Assembly: GCF_020524005.1 (NCBI RefSeq)
Contig: NZ_JAIVKK010000001.1
Coordinates: 310,001-374,000, forward strand
Direction of reading: 5' to 3'
Source: Microbulbifer aggregans
GTDB taxonomy: Bacteria; Pseudomonadota; Gammaproteobacteria; Pseudomonadales; Cellvibrionaceae
DNA length: 64,000 nucleotides
How positions within the stretch are numbered: the stretch's first letter is position 1; each line of letters begins with the position of its first letter. This document shows, in pieces, positions 1 to 9,054 of the stretch. Made by a program: the position numbers and the translations under genes. The notes below the pieces were generated by a model. That model made no database searches. It had not been told where the DNA came from and saw only the letters and a program-made list of their open reading frames with translations.

Positions 1-397
1 GGTATATCGTGTGACCAAGAGCTGCCTGCGCGACATGACCAAGGCGCGCTGGGGTCGCATTATCAATATCAGTTCCGTTGTCGGCAGTATGGGCAATGCG
101 GGGCAGAGCAACTACGCTGCAACCAAAGCAGGCGTTGCGGGTTTCGCGCGCGCGCTGGCTGCAGAAGTGGGCTCCCGCGGCATCACCGTCAATACTGTGG
201 CGCCGGGTTTTATCGATACCGATATGACCAAGGTGCTGCCGGATGCGCAGCGTGAAGCGCTTCTGGGCAAGATTCCTTTGGGTCGTCTCGGTGCACCGGA
301 AGAAATTGCCAGTGTTGTTGCATTTTTGGCCAGTGACGCGGGTGGTTATGTGACCGGAGAGACCATTCAAGTGAATGGGGGCATGTATATGGGCTGA
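1..397 (+). CDS. fabG: 3-oxoacyl-[ACP] reductase FabG, C-terminal part
   Basis: The 3' end (131 codons, frame starting at base 2) of an NADPH-dependent short-chain dehydrogenase that reduces 3-oxoacyl-ACP in fatty-acid elongation. The window starts inside the gene, so the N-terminal Rossmann glycine motif is not visible. The catalytic Ser, Tyr and Lys are seen in NISSVVGSMG and NYAATKAG, followed by APGFIDTDMT and the typical C-terminus ending NGGMYMG. It lies directly upstream of acpP and fabF, the standard fab cluster order, which separates it from other SDR enzymes. An ATG further in is not the start, because the frame is open to the window edge and the homology continues across it. Confidence 0.95.
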   Translation, partial: VYRVTKSCLRDMTKARWGRIINISSVVGSMGNAGQSNYAATKAGVAGFARALAAEVGSRGITVNTVAPGFIDTDMTKVLPDAQREALLGKIPLGRLGAPEEIASVVAFLASDAGGYVTGETIQVNGGMYMG

Positions 398-477
398 TTT
401 TCTTTATAGAAAATTGACCCAAGTACATGATTTTTAAATATTTTTTCCATATTCTGCGGATGGTTGAGAGCGGTGCA

Positions 478-505
478 TTACATCCTGAAAAAATCAGGGT
501 ACAAT
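478..505 (+). promoter_or_regulatory. Putative sigma-70 promoter of acpP
   Basis: TACAAT (500-505) lies 16 bp after a weak -35-like TTACAT (478-483) and is followed by a GC-rich discriminator. It falls in the fabG-acpP gap and would let acpP be transcribed at a higher level than the rest of the fab cluster. The -10 is clear by eye; the -35 is not. Confidence 0.4.
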
Positions 506-623
506 GCCGCCTCGCATTAACCATAAGCTGTGTTAATCGGTTGCTGATCCACCGTTAAAAAAACGGAGTTTTTATGACCAGTGACCAAAACAGATTTTTA
601 TCCACTAGGAGTTAAATTGAATC

Positions 624-860
624 ATGAGCAGCATTGAAGAGCGCGTAAAAAAGATCGTTGCTGAACAACTGGGTGTTAAGGAAGAAGATGTAAAGCCTGA
701 AGCATCCTTTGTTGAAGATCTCGGCGCTGACTCCCTCGACACAGTTGAGCTGGTAATGGCTTTGGAAGAGGAATTCGAAACTGAAATTCCTGATGAAGAA
801 GCAGAAAAAATTACAACTGTTCAGCTGGCAATCGATTACATCAACCAGAATCTTGGTTGA
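624..860 (+). CDS. acpP: Acyl carrier protein
   Basis: A 78-residue acidic carrier protein that holds growing acyl chains on a 4'-phosphopantetheine arm in the cytoplasm. The attachment serine is Ser37 in [10 protein letters not shown], the classic DSL motif, and length and sequence match AcpP closely. An AGGAG (608-612) precedes the ATG. It sits between fabG and fabF as in E. coli, with its own likely promoter in the 226-bp upstream gap and a strong terminator behind it, so it is probably transcribed largely on its own at high level. Confidence 0.98.
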   Translation: MSSIEERVKKIVAEQLGVKEEDVKPEASFVEDLGADSLDTVELVMALEEEFETEIPDEEAEKITTVQLAIDYINQNLG

Positions 861-918
861 TTCCCAGCTGGGTAGTTTAAGTAACGGATAAATTTGTTAC
901 CCGTTACGCACGATTTGT

Positions 919-960
919 GAGAGCCGTTCTATGTTGCATAGCGCGGCTCTCCGTGTTTTT
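919..960 (+). terminator. Rho-independent terminator after acpP
   Basis: An 8-bp GC-rich stem (919-926 with 944-951) is extended by an inner 5-bp stem (929-933 with 937-941) and followed by a T-rich tail to 960. It lies between acpP and fabF and would limit read-through into fabF. Confidence 0.8.
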
Positions 961-1029
961 GAGTTCATGAAATGTGACCGCTGGCGCGATTGCTGTCATC
1001 GGTGAATTAGTATTGCGGGGGAGGCACGA

Positions 1030-2271
1030 GTGTCGCGGAGAAGAGTAGTCATTACCGGTATGGGCGCAGTTAGCCCGCTGGGCAATACCCTTGAAGATAC
1101 CTGGGGTGCTTTGCTTAAAGGCCAGAGCGGCGCAGCGAATATCGACAAATTTGATGTTTCAGCTTTTTCAACCCGCTTTGCTGCAACCGTAAAGAATTTT
1201 GACCCCGAGCCGCACTTGCCGCAGAAAGAAGCGCGCAAGATGGATATTTTCCTGCAGTTCGGGCTCAGTGCAGGTATTCAGGCCATGGAAGACAGTGGTC
1301 TGGAAATTACCGAAAGCAATGCCTCTCGTATCGGTGCGTGTATCGGATCCGGAATGGGTGGTATTGCGGCTATCGAGAACAACGCGATGCTGATCGCAGA
1401 GAAAGGCCCTCGCCGGGTTTCTCCTTTCTTCGTTCCCGGTGCCATTATCAACATGGTTGCCGGTAACCTTTCGATCAAATATGGCATGAAGGGGCCAAAC
1501 CTTTCTACAACAACCGCCTGTACCACTGGTACTCACGCTGTTGGCCTGGGCCTGCGCACCATCCAGTACGGTGATGCCGACGTCATGGTATGTGGCGGTT
1601 CGGAGATGGTGACCACGCCCGTGGGGCTCGGCGGTTTCTGTGCCGCACGCGCACTCTCCACTCGCAATGACGACCCGCAAGCGGCAAGCCGCCCGTGGGA
1701 TCGTGATCGTGACGGTTTTGTATTGGGCGAAGGTGCCGGTGTGCTGGTACTGGAAGAGTATGAGCATGCGAAGGCCCGCGGAGCGAAGATTTACGCGGAA
1801 CTGTGTGGTTTCGGCATGAGTGGTGATGCGCACCATATGACGTCGCCCCCCGAAGATGGCGCCGGCGCCGCACTGTCCATGCGTAATGCGTTGAATGACG
1901 CAGAAATGGCACCGGATGCTATTCAGTACATCAATGCGCACGGAACCTCCACACCGCTGGGGGACAAGGCTGAAATTTCCGCGGTACGTTCCGTATTCGG
2001 CGGCGCTCTCGATCAGTTGGCCGTGAGTTCTACAAAATCCATGACCGGTCATCTTCTCGGTGCGGCTGGGGCAATCGAAGCGATTTTCTCCGTAATGTCC
2101 CTGAAGGATCAGGTGGCGCCACCCACCATTAACCTGGATAACGTGGATGAAAACTGTGGCGGAGTGAACCTGGTCCCTCACACCGCACAGGAGCGGGTAA
2201 TTGACGCGGTGCTCTCCAATTCCTTCGGTTTTGGTGGCACTAACGGCTCACTGGTTTTCCGTCGCGCCTAA
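1030..2271 (+). CDS. fabF: 3-oxoacyl-ACP synthase II
   Basis: Condenses malonyl-ACP with acyl-ACP (413 residues, the usual FabF length), with a role in elongating unsaturated chains. The thiolase-fold active site is complete: Cys164 in [12 protein letters not shown], the first His in NAHGTST and the second in [12 protein letters not shown]. The start is a GTG preceded by a GGGGGAGG-like ribosome site near 1017-1024. The gene follows acpP and its terminator, so fabF may depend on read-through or a local promoter. The closest alternative, FabB, is less likely given the acpP-fabF-pabC order. Confidence 0.97.
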   Translation: MSRRRVVITGMGAVSPLGNTLEDTWGALLKGQSGAANIDKFDVSAFSTRFAATVKNFDPEPHLPQKEARKMDIFLQFGLSAGIQAMEDSGLEITESNASRIGACIGSGMGGIAAIENNAMLIAEKGPRRVSPFFVPGAIINMVAGNLSIKYGMKGPNLSTTTACTTGTHAVGLGLRTIQYGDADVMVCGGSEMVTTPVGLGGFCAARALSTRNDDPQAASRPWDRDRDGFVLGEGAGVLVLEEYEHAKARGAKIYAELCGFGMSGDAHHMTSPPEDGAGAALSMRNALNDAEMAPDAIQYINAHGTSTPLGDKAEISAVRSVFGGALDQLAVSSTKSMTGHLLGAAGAIEAIFSVMSLKDQVAPPTINLDNVDENCGGVNLVPHTAQERVIDAVLSNSFGFGGTNGSLVFRRA

Positions 2272-2279
2272 CTTGTACG

Positions 2280-2316
2280 GCACTGTCGAGACAGTAAATA
2301 ACTGTCTTGGCAGTGC
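2280..2316 (+). other. Hairpin in the fabF-pabC gap
   Basis: Two stacked stems (2280-2285 with 2311-2316; 2289-2295 with 2301-2307) surround an AAATA loop. No T-run follows, so it is not a normal terminator. It may affect mRNA processing or coupling between fabF and pabC; function is not established. Confidence 0.5.
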
Positions 2317-2331
2317 TGTAACCATTCAGAT

Positions 2332-3126
2332 ATGACGCAACCAAAAGCCCTGTTTTTTTCTGACTGCGGATGGGTAGCGTCGCTGCCAGACGATTCTGTT
2401 TTCTCGGCAGGTGTTCTCGAGACCATGCGCGCTGAGCGGAAGGCTATTCCTCTATGGCCGCTGCACCGTGCGCGTCTGGCGCGGTGTGCCAGGCCAGCCG
2501 GTGATGCCCTCGCGACAATTGAATCCGCGCTTTACACCCTTATCGAGCACTGCAGCAGCTGGGGCGTGTCCACACGTTTGCGGTTACGTTATGGTGTTGT
2601 TGGTGGGGGCGTTCGCTGGGATATATCTGCTCATCCGCTATTGCCGCTAACTGAATGGTCCGCAGGAGTCGAGCTGGTTCCCTGCGTCGCCACGTTTCCC
2701 GTCGCAAGAAACCGTGCTACAGGCTGCAAAAGCCTGGACAGGGCTGTCTATGAGCGGGCGGCAGCAGAGCTGGGTGCCAATCTCGGTATCTCGGAAGGGC
2801 TGATTCTGGATCCCGCCGGCAAGCCGATAGAAACGCTGCGCTGCAATCTTCTGGCGTACTGTGGTGGGGAGTGGGTTACCCCCGACCTCACTTACTACGG
2901 TGTACGCGGCGTGATGCGTGACTGGCTGAAAGGAAAATTGGAAATTAAAGAAACTCACATGAATGTCGAGGTTCTAAAAAGGGCTGAAGAAGTCGTGCTC
3001 TGTAACAGTCTGCGAGGCGTGATTCCGGTAATCTCATTGCAGGGGCAGCGGATATGGCAGTATGGTTCGGAAGTTCCTCCGGCGACAGCGCGTTTGCAGC
3101 AGCTGATAGCAAAAGAATTGTGGTGA
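2332..3126 (+). CDS. pabC: Aminodeoxychorismate lyase
   Basis: A PLP fold-type IV enzyme (264 residues) that splits 4-amino-4-deoxychorismate into p-aminobenzoate and pyruvate for folate synthesis. The PLP lysine is probably Lys133 in TGCKSLDR, matching the KxxxR pattern of the family, and GLILDPAGKPIET follows the usual branched-chain aminotransferase-like layout. It lies between fabF and mltG as in E. coli. Its partner subunit PabB is encoded at 25180-26517. Moderate sequence divergence at the N-terminus is usual for PabC; context makes the call firm. Confidence 0.92.
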   Translation: MTQPKALFFSDCGWVASLPDDSVFSAGVLETMRAERKAIPLWPLHRARLARCARPAGDALATIESALYTLIEHCSSWGVSTRLRLRYGVVGGGVRWDISAHPLLPLTEWSAGVELVPCVATFPVARNRATGCKSLDRAVYERAAAELGANLGISEGLILDPAGKPIETLRCNLLAYCGGEWVTPDLTYYGVRGVMRDWLKGKLEIKETHMNVEVLKRAEEVVLCNSLRGVIPVISLQGQRIWQYGSEVPPATARLQQLIAKELW

Positions 3127-3132
3127 ATTGAT

Positions 3133-4218
3133 TTGGCAAAAAGTAACAAGAATAAAAAAACTGGACGGCGTAGCCCCATTCTGGGGACTGTTTTGCTGTG
3201 CCTTGTTTTGGCTGTGGCACTTGGTGGTTTTTTGTTATGGAAGGCCCAGGTCGCGCTCATTGAACCATTGGATGTGGGCGCTGATGGGTTGCGGATTGAG
3301 GTTGAGAAGGGAAGTAATCTGTCCCGAGTGCTCAATCGTCTCGCGTCTGAAAATGTGCTGAACTCTCCGCGCATGATTCGCCTGTATGCGCGTATCAAGG
3401 AGCAGACCAGTATCCATCCTGGTGAATACATTATTCCCGCCGGCAGTAACGCAATGGACCTGGTGGGGCGTCTGCATCGCGGAGATGTTACCCGGTATCG
3501 GGTTACCATCGTGGAGGGGTGGACCTTTCGGCAGGCGCTGGAACAAATACGCGCGGCGCAGCGAATCGAATCTACGCCAGCTGGCGCAACGGTGGCCGCC
3601 GCTACCAAGGCCCTTAACATTGAAGGTAGCCCTGAGGGGCTGATCTTTCCTGATACATATGTGTATCGTTCCGGCACGACGGATATTGGCATTTTGCAGC
3701 AGGCATTTGAGCGTATGCAGAGCGTGCTGGAGGCTGAGTGGCAGAACAGAGCGGACGGATTGCCCTATAGCGATGCCTACAGCGCATTGATCATGGCCTC
3801 CATGGTGGAAAAGGAAACCGGTGCTCCCTGGGAGCGTGATGAAATTGCCGGTGTCTTTGTTCGCCGCCTTGAAAAGGGTATGCGCCTGCAAACGGATCCC
3901 ACTGTGATCTATGGTCTGGGCGACGATTACGACGGAAACCTGCGTCGCGCAGACTTGCGCAAGTCCACGCCCTATAACACCTATATGATCAGCGGTATGC
4001 CGCCTACACCGATCGCGTTACCCGGTCGCGAGGCGATCCACGCTGCGCTGCACCCGAAAGCGGGCAAAACGCTTTACTTCGTTGCCAAGGGTGACGGTAC
4101 TCATCATTTTTCTTCCACGTTAAATGAGCACAATCGAGCTGTTCGCGAATACCAGTTGCAGCGGCGTTCGAATTACCGTTCAAGCCCGGTTCAGTCGGAA
4201 TCTGCGGACCAACAGTAA
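3133..4218 (+). CDS. mltG: Endolytic murein transglycosylase MltG (YceG)
   Basis: A membrane-anchored lytic transglycosylase (361 residues) that cuts nascent glycan strands and sets their length. A Lys-rich start is followed by a single transmembrane helix (about residues 15-36). The YceG domain then carries the catalytic Glu226 in MASMVEKETG, and further family motifs TDPTVIYG, STPYNTY and PPTPIALPG. The start is TTG, 6 nt after pabC with GGTGA at 3121-3125, giving a positively charged cytoplasmic tail as expected. It is part of the pabC-mltG-tmk-holB operon. Confidence 0.95.
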   Translation: MAKSNKNKKTGRRSPILGTVLLCLVLAVALGGFLLWKAQVALIEPLDVGADGLRIEVEKGSNLSRVLNRLASENVLNSPRMIRLYARIKEQTSIHPGEYIIPAGSNAMDLVGRLHRGDVTRYRVTIVEGWTFRQALEQIRAAQRIESTPAGATVAAATKALNIEGSPEGLIFPDTYVYRSGTTDIGILQQAFERMQSVLEAEWQNRADGLPYSDAYSALIMASMVEKETGAPWERDEIAGVFVRRLEKGMRLQTDPTVIYGLGDDYDGNLRRADLRKSTPYNTYMISGMPPTPIALPGREAIHAALHPKAGKTLYFVAKGDGTHHFSSTLNEHNRAVREYQLQRRSNYRSSPVQSESADQQ

Positions 4219-4227
4219 GAGACAACA

Positions 4228-4857
4228 ATGCAATCGCCCAGAGGTATGTTTATCACCCTTGAAGGAGGGGAGGGGGTCGGCAAGTCGACCAACCTGAAGT
4301 TCCTGATTGATTGGCTCACTGACCGTGGGATCGAGTTTGTGCAAACTCGGGAGCCGGGCGGCACGCCGCTGGCGGAACAATTGCGCGAACTTTTACTGCA
4401 AAAGCGCGATGAACCCGTAGATCCAACCGCAGAGCTGATGATGGTGTTCGCGGCCCGTGCGCAGCATCTCAGCCAGGTCATTCTGCCTGCACTAAACAGC
4501 GGGAAGTGGGTTATTTGCGACCGCTTTACCGATGCTACCTATGCGTATCAGGGCGGTGGCCGTGGGTTGGATCGAGAGCTGATCGCCCAGCTGGAGCAGA
4601 CCGTGCAGGGTGAATTGCGCCCCGACAAGGTGTTGTTGCTCGACCTTGATCCGGCGGTAGGCCTGACACGTGCGGCGGCTACCGGAGAGGCGGACCGCTT
4701 CGAGAGCGAACAGCTCGATTTCTTCCACAAGGTTCGCAATGCCTACCGTGAGCGGGCCGAGCAAGCGCCTGCGCGGTACGCGATTATTGATGCATCCCGC
4801 CCTCTGGCGCAGGTTCAACAGCATCTGCGTGAGGAAATGGAGGCTCTGCTTCCGTGA
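4228..4857 (+). CDS. tmk: Thymidylate kinase
   Basis: Phosphorylates dTMP to dTDP (209 residues, typical length). The Walker A loop is GGEGVGKST (residues 13-21), the DR motif appears in [17 protein letters not shown], and the dTMP-binding [10 protein letters not shown] motif is intact. It starts 9 nt after mltG and its stop overlaps the GTG start of holB by 4 nt, so the two are probably translationally coupled. The same order is found in many gammaproteobacteria. Confidence 0.97.
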   Translation: MQSPRGMFITLEGGEGVGKSTNLKFLIDWLTDRGIEFVQTREPGGTPLAEQLRELLLQKRDEPVDPTAELMMVFAARAQHLSQVILPALNSGKWVICDRFTDATYAYQGGGRGLDRELIAQLEQTVQGELRPDKVLLLDLDPAVGLTRAAATGEADRFESEQLDFFHKVRNAYRERAEQAPARYAIIDASRPLAQVQQHLREEMEALLP

Positions 4858-5885
4858 GTAGTGATACCTTGCCAGCGGATACCGGTGTAGCGATCCCTTC
4901 TCCAATGCCCTGGCAGTTAAGTCAGTGGCAGCGCCTCGGTGCGCAATGGAAAGCGGGGCGTTGCCCGCACGCCCTGTTGATGAGTGGTCAGCCGGGGCTG
5001 GGCAAGCGGCGTTTCGCGGAGGCATTCGCGGCACTTTTGCTGTGCGACCAGCCGCGAGATGGCCTGGCTTGCGGAGAGTGCCGCGGCTGTCAGCTACGGA
5101 TTGCCGGTTCCCACCCGGATTTCGTCCGGGTTGTGCCGGAAAAAGAGCAGGGGCCTTTGAAGGTCGAGCAGATTCGCCAACTGGGCGATTTCGTCGGCCG
5201 CACCAGTGGCCGGGAAGGTGCACGGGTTGTGTGGCTCTCGCCTGCCGAGTCGATGAATGTCAACGCTGCCAATGCGCTGTTGAAAAATCTGGAGGAGCCC
5301 TCCAGCTCAGTAGTATTTCTGCTGATCACCGATAGCCCATCAGGGCTGTTACCGACCATTCGCAGCCGTTGCCAGGCAGTGGCGTTTCCCGTGCCGCCGC
5401 AGCAGGCGGCGCTGCGGTGGCTCGGTGAGAGCGGCGTGGAGGGCGCCGCTGCGCTGAGTGTGCTTTCCCTGGCGGGTGGCGCGCCTTTGCTGGCTGTAGC
5501 GCTGATGGAACCGGAAGTTCAGGAGGTGCGAGATCAGTTTTTTGTCGACCTCACGTCACTGGCGCAGGCCGGAAATAGCGCCGTAGCCCTGGCGGGACGC
5601 TGGGAAGTACCGGGAGACGCTGTTGACCTGAACCTGCTACTGCAGTTTTGGCAGAACCTGGTTACGCAGATGCTCAAAGCGCGCAGTACCGATGAAATCA
5701 GGGATCAGCAGGTGGCGACACTGTTGCAGCGTTTGCCCGGCAGTGGGCCGGTGAGTTTGAGACCGCTGTTTGACTTCTACGACCATCTGCTTAAAGCCCG
5801 CCAGCTATTGACTGGGAACAGCAACCCCAATCGACGGTTGTTGATGGAAGAGCTGCTGATTCGCTGGGCCAAAGTCTTCCGTTGA
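4854..5885 (+). CDS. holB: DNA polymerase III delta' subunit
   Basis: The clamp-loader delta' subunit (343 residues). It has an AAA+ core with a degenerate P-loop ([10 protein letters not shown]), four cysteines suited to a zinc module (LLCDQ...CGECRGCQL), and the sequences [13 protein letters not shown] and IRSRCQ, the SRC motif that in delta' acts in trans. The GTG start overlaps tmk by 4 nt. The C-terminal third is divergent, as usual for HolB. It ends the tight part of the operon; pilZ follows after 73 nt. Confidence 0.95.
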   Translation: MSSDTLPADTGVAIPSPMPWQLSQWQRLGAQWKAGRCPHALLMSGQPGLGKRRFAEAFAALLLCDQPRDGLACGECRGCQLRIAGSHPDFVRVVPEKEQGPLKVEQIRQLGDFVGRTSGREGARVVWLSPAESMNVNAANALLKNLEEPSSSVVFLLITDSPSGLLPTIRSRCQAVAFPVPPQQAALRWLGESGVEGAAALSVLSLAGGAPLLAVALMEPEVQEVRDQFFVDLTSLAQAGNSAVALAGRWEVPGDAVDLNLLLQFWQNLVTQMLKARSTDEIRDQQVATLLQRLPGSGPVSLRPLFDFYDHLLKARQLLTGNSNPNRRLLMEELLIRWAKVFR

Positions 5886-5958
5886 GAGGCGGGAAAGTAG
5901 ACATATTGGCAGCGGGCGGGGTACCTTAGCGGGATAACGAAAAATTTAGGGGTTCAAT

Positions 5959-6312
5959 ATGAAAGGAATGGGTGGCGGCGCCCGAAACGGCATCCTGTCG
6001 TTGAAGATTCAGGATAAGTCGGTGCTGTATGCGGCCTATATGCCGTTTGTTAAGAATGGTGGCCTGTTCATCAACACTGACAAGTCGTACAACCTCGGCG
6101 ATGAGGTTTTCCTCCTGTTGAGCCTTATGGACGAACCGGAAAAGCTGCCTGTGGCAGGTAAGGTAGTCTGGATTACCCCTTCCGGGGCCCAGGGCAACCG
6201 CACCCCCGGTATCGGTATCCAGTTCAATGACAAGGAAAATGCCGCTCAGGGCAAAATCGAAACCCTGCTGGCCGGCTCTCTCGAATCGAGCAGGCCCACT
6301 CATACCCTGTAA
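5959..6312 (+). CDS. pilZ: Type IV pilus assembly protein PilZ
   Basis: A 117-residue PilZ-domain protein of the founding PilZ type needed for type IV pilus biogenesis and twitching. Visible family sequence includes MPFVKNGGLFI, LGDEVFLLLSLMDEPEK and VAGKVVWITP. Like P. aeruginosa PilZ it lacks the RxxxR and D/NxSxxG c-di-GMP motifs, so it probably acts by protein contacts (PilB/FimX-like partners, known for the family) and does not bind the nucleotide. AGGGG at 5948-5952 supports the ATG. The holB-pilZ-tatD order is the Pseudomonas arrangement. Confidence 0.93.
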   Translation: MKGMGGGARNGILSLKIQDKSVLYAAYMPFVKNGGLFINTDKSYNLGDEVFLLLSLMDEPEKLPVAGKVVWITPSGAQGNRTPGIGIQFNDKENAAQGKIETLLAGSLESSRPTHTL

Positions 6313-6363
6313 GGTTTACATGCTGCCAGCATGATGGCTGGTCAGTCTGACCAACGCTGTTAA

Positions 6364-6397
6364 CACACCGCCCCTGGGCGGTGTGAATCTGTATAAT
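6364..6397 (+). promoter_or_regulatory. Palindrome plus TATAAT box upstream of tatD
   Basis: A perfect 10-bp inverted repeat (6364-6373 with 6376-6385) ends 6 bp before a consensus TATAAT (6392-6397), 38 nt ahead of tatD. It could be the end of the pilZ transcript or an operator over the -35/spacer of a tatD promoter. There is no T-run typical of an intrinsic terminator. Confidence 0.45.
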
Positions 6398-6434
6398 CCC
6401 CCGCTCACTCATACAATCGACAAGGCTGAATTGC

Positions 6435-7211
6435 ATGCTGGTTGACTCTCATTGCCATCTGGATCGACTCAAACTGGATCAATTTGATGGTGATCTCAGT
6501 CGTGTACTGGAGTTGGCGCGCGAGCGCGGTGTTGGAAAATTCCTCTGCGTGGGGATTAGTCTCGACAACGTGGACAGCGTTGTCGCTCTCGCAGCAGAGT
6601 ACGACGATGTAGTCTGCTCGGTCGGTGTACACCCGCTGGATGTCGATTCCGGGCTCGCCGATGTCGACAAGCTTAAGATGCTGGCGGCAAAGCCTAACGT
6701 CGTCGCGCTGGGTGAAACCGGCCTGGATTATTACTACAGCACTGAAACAAGGGAAGTACAGCAACAGAGCTTCATTGCCCATTTGCAGGCAGCGGAGCAG
6801 GTGGGTTTGCCGGTAATCGTGCACACGCGGGACGCGCGTGAAGACACTATCGATCTGATCCGGGACCACGGCAGCCGAGAGCATGCAGGCGTGCTGCATT
6901 GCTTTACCGAAAGCTGGGAAATGGCAAAGGCGGCGCTGGACCTGAATTACTGCATTTCTCTTTCCGGTATTGTCACCTTCAAAAATGCCGAAGCGTTGCG
7001 CGAAGTTGCCAGGCAAGTGCCTCTCGACCGTCTGCTGGTCGAAACCGACTCCCCTTATCTGGCGCCGGTACCTTACCGCGGCAAGCCCAATATCCCGGCC
7101 TATGTACGCGAAGTAGCGGAATTTATCGCCGACTTGCGTGGTGTTACCTACGAAGAGCTGGCGGAGCGCACCACAGAAAATTTCTATCGACTTTTCCCTC
7201 GGGCAGTCTGA
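6435..7211 (+). CDS. TatD family metal-dependent hydrolase (YcfH-like)
   Basis: A 258-residue TIM-barrel hydrolase of the TatD/YcfH family, known as metal-dependent DNases or deoxyribonucleases with uncertain physiological substrate. Metal ligands are seen in VDSHCHLD (HxH), GETGLDYY (Glu), VIVHTRDA (His), HCFTES (His) and ETDSPYLAP (Asp). The position after holB-pilZ matches ycfH in E. coli. A palindrome and a TATAAT box sit just upstream, so it may have its own promoter. The ribosome-binding site before the ATG is weak. Confidence 0.93.
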   Translation: MLVDSHCHLDRLKLDQFDGDLSRVLELARERGVGKFLCVGISLDNVDSVVALAAEYDDVVCSVGVHPLDVDSGLADVDKLKMLAAKPNVVALGETGLDYYYSTETREVQQQSFIAHLQAAEQVGLPVIVHTRDAREDTIDLIRDHGSREHAGVLHCFTESWEMAKAALDLNYCISLSGIVTFKNAEALREVARQVPLDRLLVETDSPYLAPVPYRGKPNIPAYVREVAEFIADLRGVTYEELAERTTENFYRLFPRAV

Positions 7212-7248
7212 AAAAGTAAACGGCCCGAGACATACAGGAATTACACAG

Positions 7249-7878
7249 ATGCAACAGCAACTAGAGACAATGTTGTCGCTTCAGGACGAGATCAACACCC
7301 TCGTCAACAGCGATTGGCGCGGGCAGGATTTTGCCTGGTATCGGGCAATCTGGGTGGAAAGTGCCGAGCTGCTGGATCATTACGGCTGGAAGTGGTGGAA
7401 AAAACAAGAGCCCGAGATGGAGCAGGTCAAGCTCGAGCTGGTGGACATCTGGCACTTCGGGCTGAGCCTCGAGTTGCAGCAGGGTACTCCTGCGCAAGTT
7501 GCGGAAAAAATGCAGGTAATGCTCGCCAAGAGCGACCGCGTTGCGAAAGATTTCCGGGAAGATCTGGAAGCTTTTACGCTGAACACCCTTTCCTCAAAAT
7601 TATTTGACCTGAACGGGTTTGCTCAACTTTTGACCGATGTCGATATGTCTTTCGATGATCTCTATCGTCGTTATGTCGGCAAGAATGTCCTTAACCGTTT
7701 CCGTCAGGATAATGGCTACAAAGACGGTAGCTACCGTAAAAACTGGGCGGGTCGGGAAGATAATGAGCATCTTGCAGACATCGTACAGCTCCTGGATACC
7801 ACTGCGGCGGACTACAGTGCACAGCTTTACCGTGCTCTGGAAGCGCGCTATCAGGAAACAGCGGCATCATTGGCCTGA
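7249..7878 (+). CDS. Dimeric (all-alpha) dUTP diphosphatase
   Basis: A 209-residue all-alpha NTP pyrophosphohydrolase of the dUTPase-2 family, which hydrolyses dUTP to dUMP and PPi. The metal-binding helices are visible: ESAELLDHYGWKWWKK followed by EQVKLELVDIWHF, i.e. the ExxE...ExxD pattern. The frame is open further upstream (to 7138), but that part overlaps tatD; the ATG at 7249 has CAGGAA nine bases before it and gives the family start. This family is unrelated to trimeric Dut. Substrate specificity is inferred from the family. Confidence 0.82.
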   Translation: MQQQLETMLSLQDEINTLVNSDWRGQDFAWYRAIWVESAELLDHYGWKWWKKQEPEMEQVKLELVDIWHFGLSLELQQGTPAQVAEKMQVMLAKSDRVAKDFREDLEAFTLNTLSSKLFDLNGFAQLLTDVDMSFDDLYRRYVGKNVLNRFRQDNGYKDGSYRKNWAGREDNEHLADIVQLLDTTAADYSAQLYRALEARYQETAASLA

Positions 7879-7930
7879 CAAATTTGGTCTGATACCGACT
7901 AATGTCTGATGAAATTTATTTGCTAAGCCC

Positions 7931-7936
7931 TATAAT
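7931..7936 (+). promoter_or_regulatory. TATAAT -10 box upstream of mdh
   Basis: A consensus TATAAT 30 nt before the mdh start, followed by a GC-rich stretch. No convincing -35 is visible 17 bp upstream. Confidence 0.45.
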
Positions 7937-7966
7937 GCGGGCGCCTGAAAACAACGGAGATTAATC

Positions 7967-8947
7967 GTGAAAGCACCTGTTCGTGTTGCAGTTACCGGCG
8001 CTGCCGGCCAGATCAGCTACTCGCTGCTGTTTCGCATCGCCTCTGGCGAAATGTTGGGCAAAGATCAGCCGGTAATTCTCCAGTTGCTGGAAATTACCCC
8101 GGCACTGGAAGCCCTGAAGGGCGTGGCGATGGAGCTGGAAGATTGTGCATTCCCGCTGCTGGCAGGTATCGTTCAGAGCGATGACGCCACCGTTGCCTTT
8201 AAAGACGCTGAATACGCACTGCTGGTTGGCGCACGTCCGCGTGGTCCGGGTATGGAACGTAAGGACCTGCTGGAAGCCAACGCTGCGATCTTCTCAGCCC
8301 AGGGTAAAGCCCTGAACGACGTTGCTGCGCGCAATGTAAAAGTACTGGTTGTTGGCAACCCGGCCAACACCAACGCCCTGATTGCCCAGCGCAATGCTCC
8401 GGACCTGGATCCGCGCAACTTTACTGCGATGACCCGTCTGGACCACAACCGCGCGCTGACTCAGCTGGCAAACAAGACTGATTCCACCGTAAACGACATC
8501 ACTCACATGACCATCTGGGGCAACCACTCGGCTACCCAGTACCCGGATCTGCACCAGGCGAAAGTCAACGGTGGTGCGGCGATGGATAAGATCGAACAGG
8601 AGTGGTACGAGAACGACTTCATCCCGACTGTTCAGCAGCGCGGCGCAGCGATCATCAAAGCCCGTGGCGCTTCTTCTGCAGCGTCTGCAGCAAACGCGGC
8701 CATCGACCACATGCGCGACTGGGCACTGGGCACCGTTGAAGGTGACTGGACCAGCATGGGCGTATACAGCGATGGTTCTTACGGTATCCAGGAAGGCCTG
8801 ATCTACTCCTTCCCGGTGACCTGCAAGAATGGCGATTGGGAAATCGTTCAGGGTGTCGACATCAACGAATTCTCCCGCGAAAAGATGACTGCCACCGAGC
8901 AGGAACTGGCGGAAGAGCGTGATGCCGTAGCGCACTTGCTGCCTTGA
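7967..8947 (+). CDS. mdh: Malate dehydrogenase
   Basis: NAD-dependent interconversion of malate and oxaloacetate in the TCA cycle (326 residues). It has the N-terminal nucleotide loop [13 protein letters not shown], the substrate-loop arginines in [23 protein letters not shown], the LDHNRAL segment and the catalytic His in [11 protein letters not shown]. It belongs to the cytosolic-type MDH group found in many bacteria, and is not the shorter E. coli type. The start is a GTG with CGGAGA at 7955-7960. It is transcribed alone and converges on asnS through a bidirectional terminator. Confidence 0.97.
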   Translation: MKAPVRVAVTGAAGQISYSLLFRIASGEMLGKDQPVILQLLEITPALEALKGVAMELEDCAFPLLAGIVQSDDATVAFKDAEYALLVGARPRGPGMERKDLLEANAAIFSAQGKALNDVAARNVKVLVVGNPANTNALIAQRNAPDLDPRNFTAMTRLDHNRALTQLANKTDSTVNDITHMTIWGNHSATQYPDLHQAKVNGGAAMDKIEQEWYENDFIPTVQQRGAAIIKARGASSAASAANAAIDHMRDWALGTVEGDWTSMGVYSDGSYGIQEGLIYSFPVTCKNGDWEIVQGVDINEFSREKMTATEQELAEERDAVAHLLP

Positions 8948-9001
8948 TCCTCTACGGACAGGGAGCTGAGTAAAGTCAGTACCTTGTCCGTAATCAGGAC
9001 G

Positions 9002-9033
9002 AAAAAAACCCGCATCTCGATGCGGGTTTTTTT
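9002..9033. terminator. Bidirectional terminator between mdh and asnS
   Basis: Perfect 8-bp GC-rich arms (9009-9016 with 9019-9026) are flanked by A7 on the left and T7 on the right, so both converging genes get a stem plus T-run. Confidence 0.92.
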
Positions 9034-9054
9034 ATGGCCGGTTTCCGATGCAGA

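Noticed and set aside
574-615. A 14-codon open frame just before acpP
   Set aside because: Too short, ends in the acpP ribosome site and has no leader-peptide features such as codon runs.
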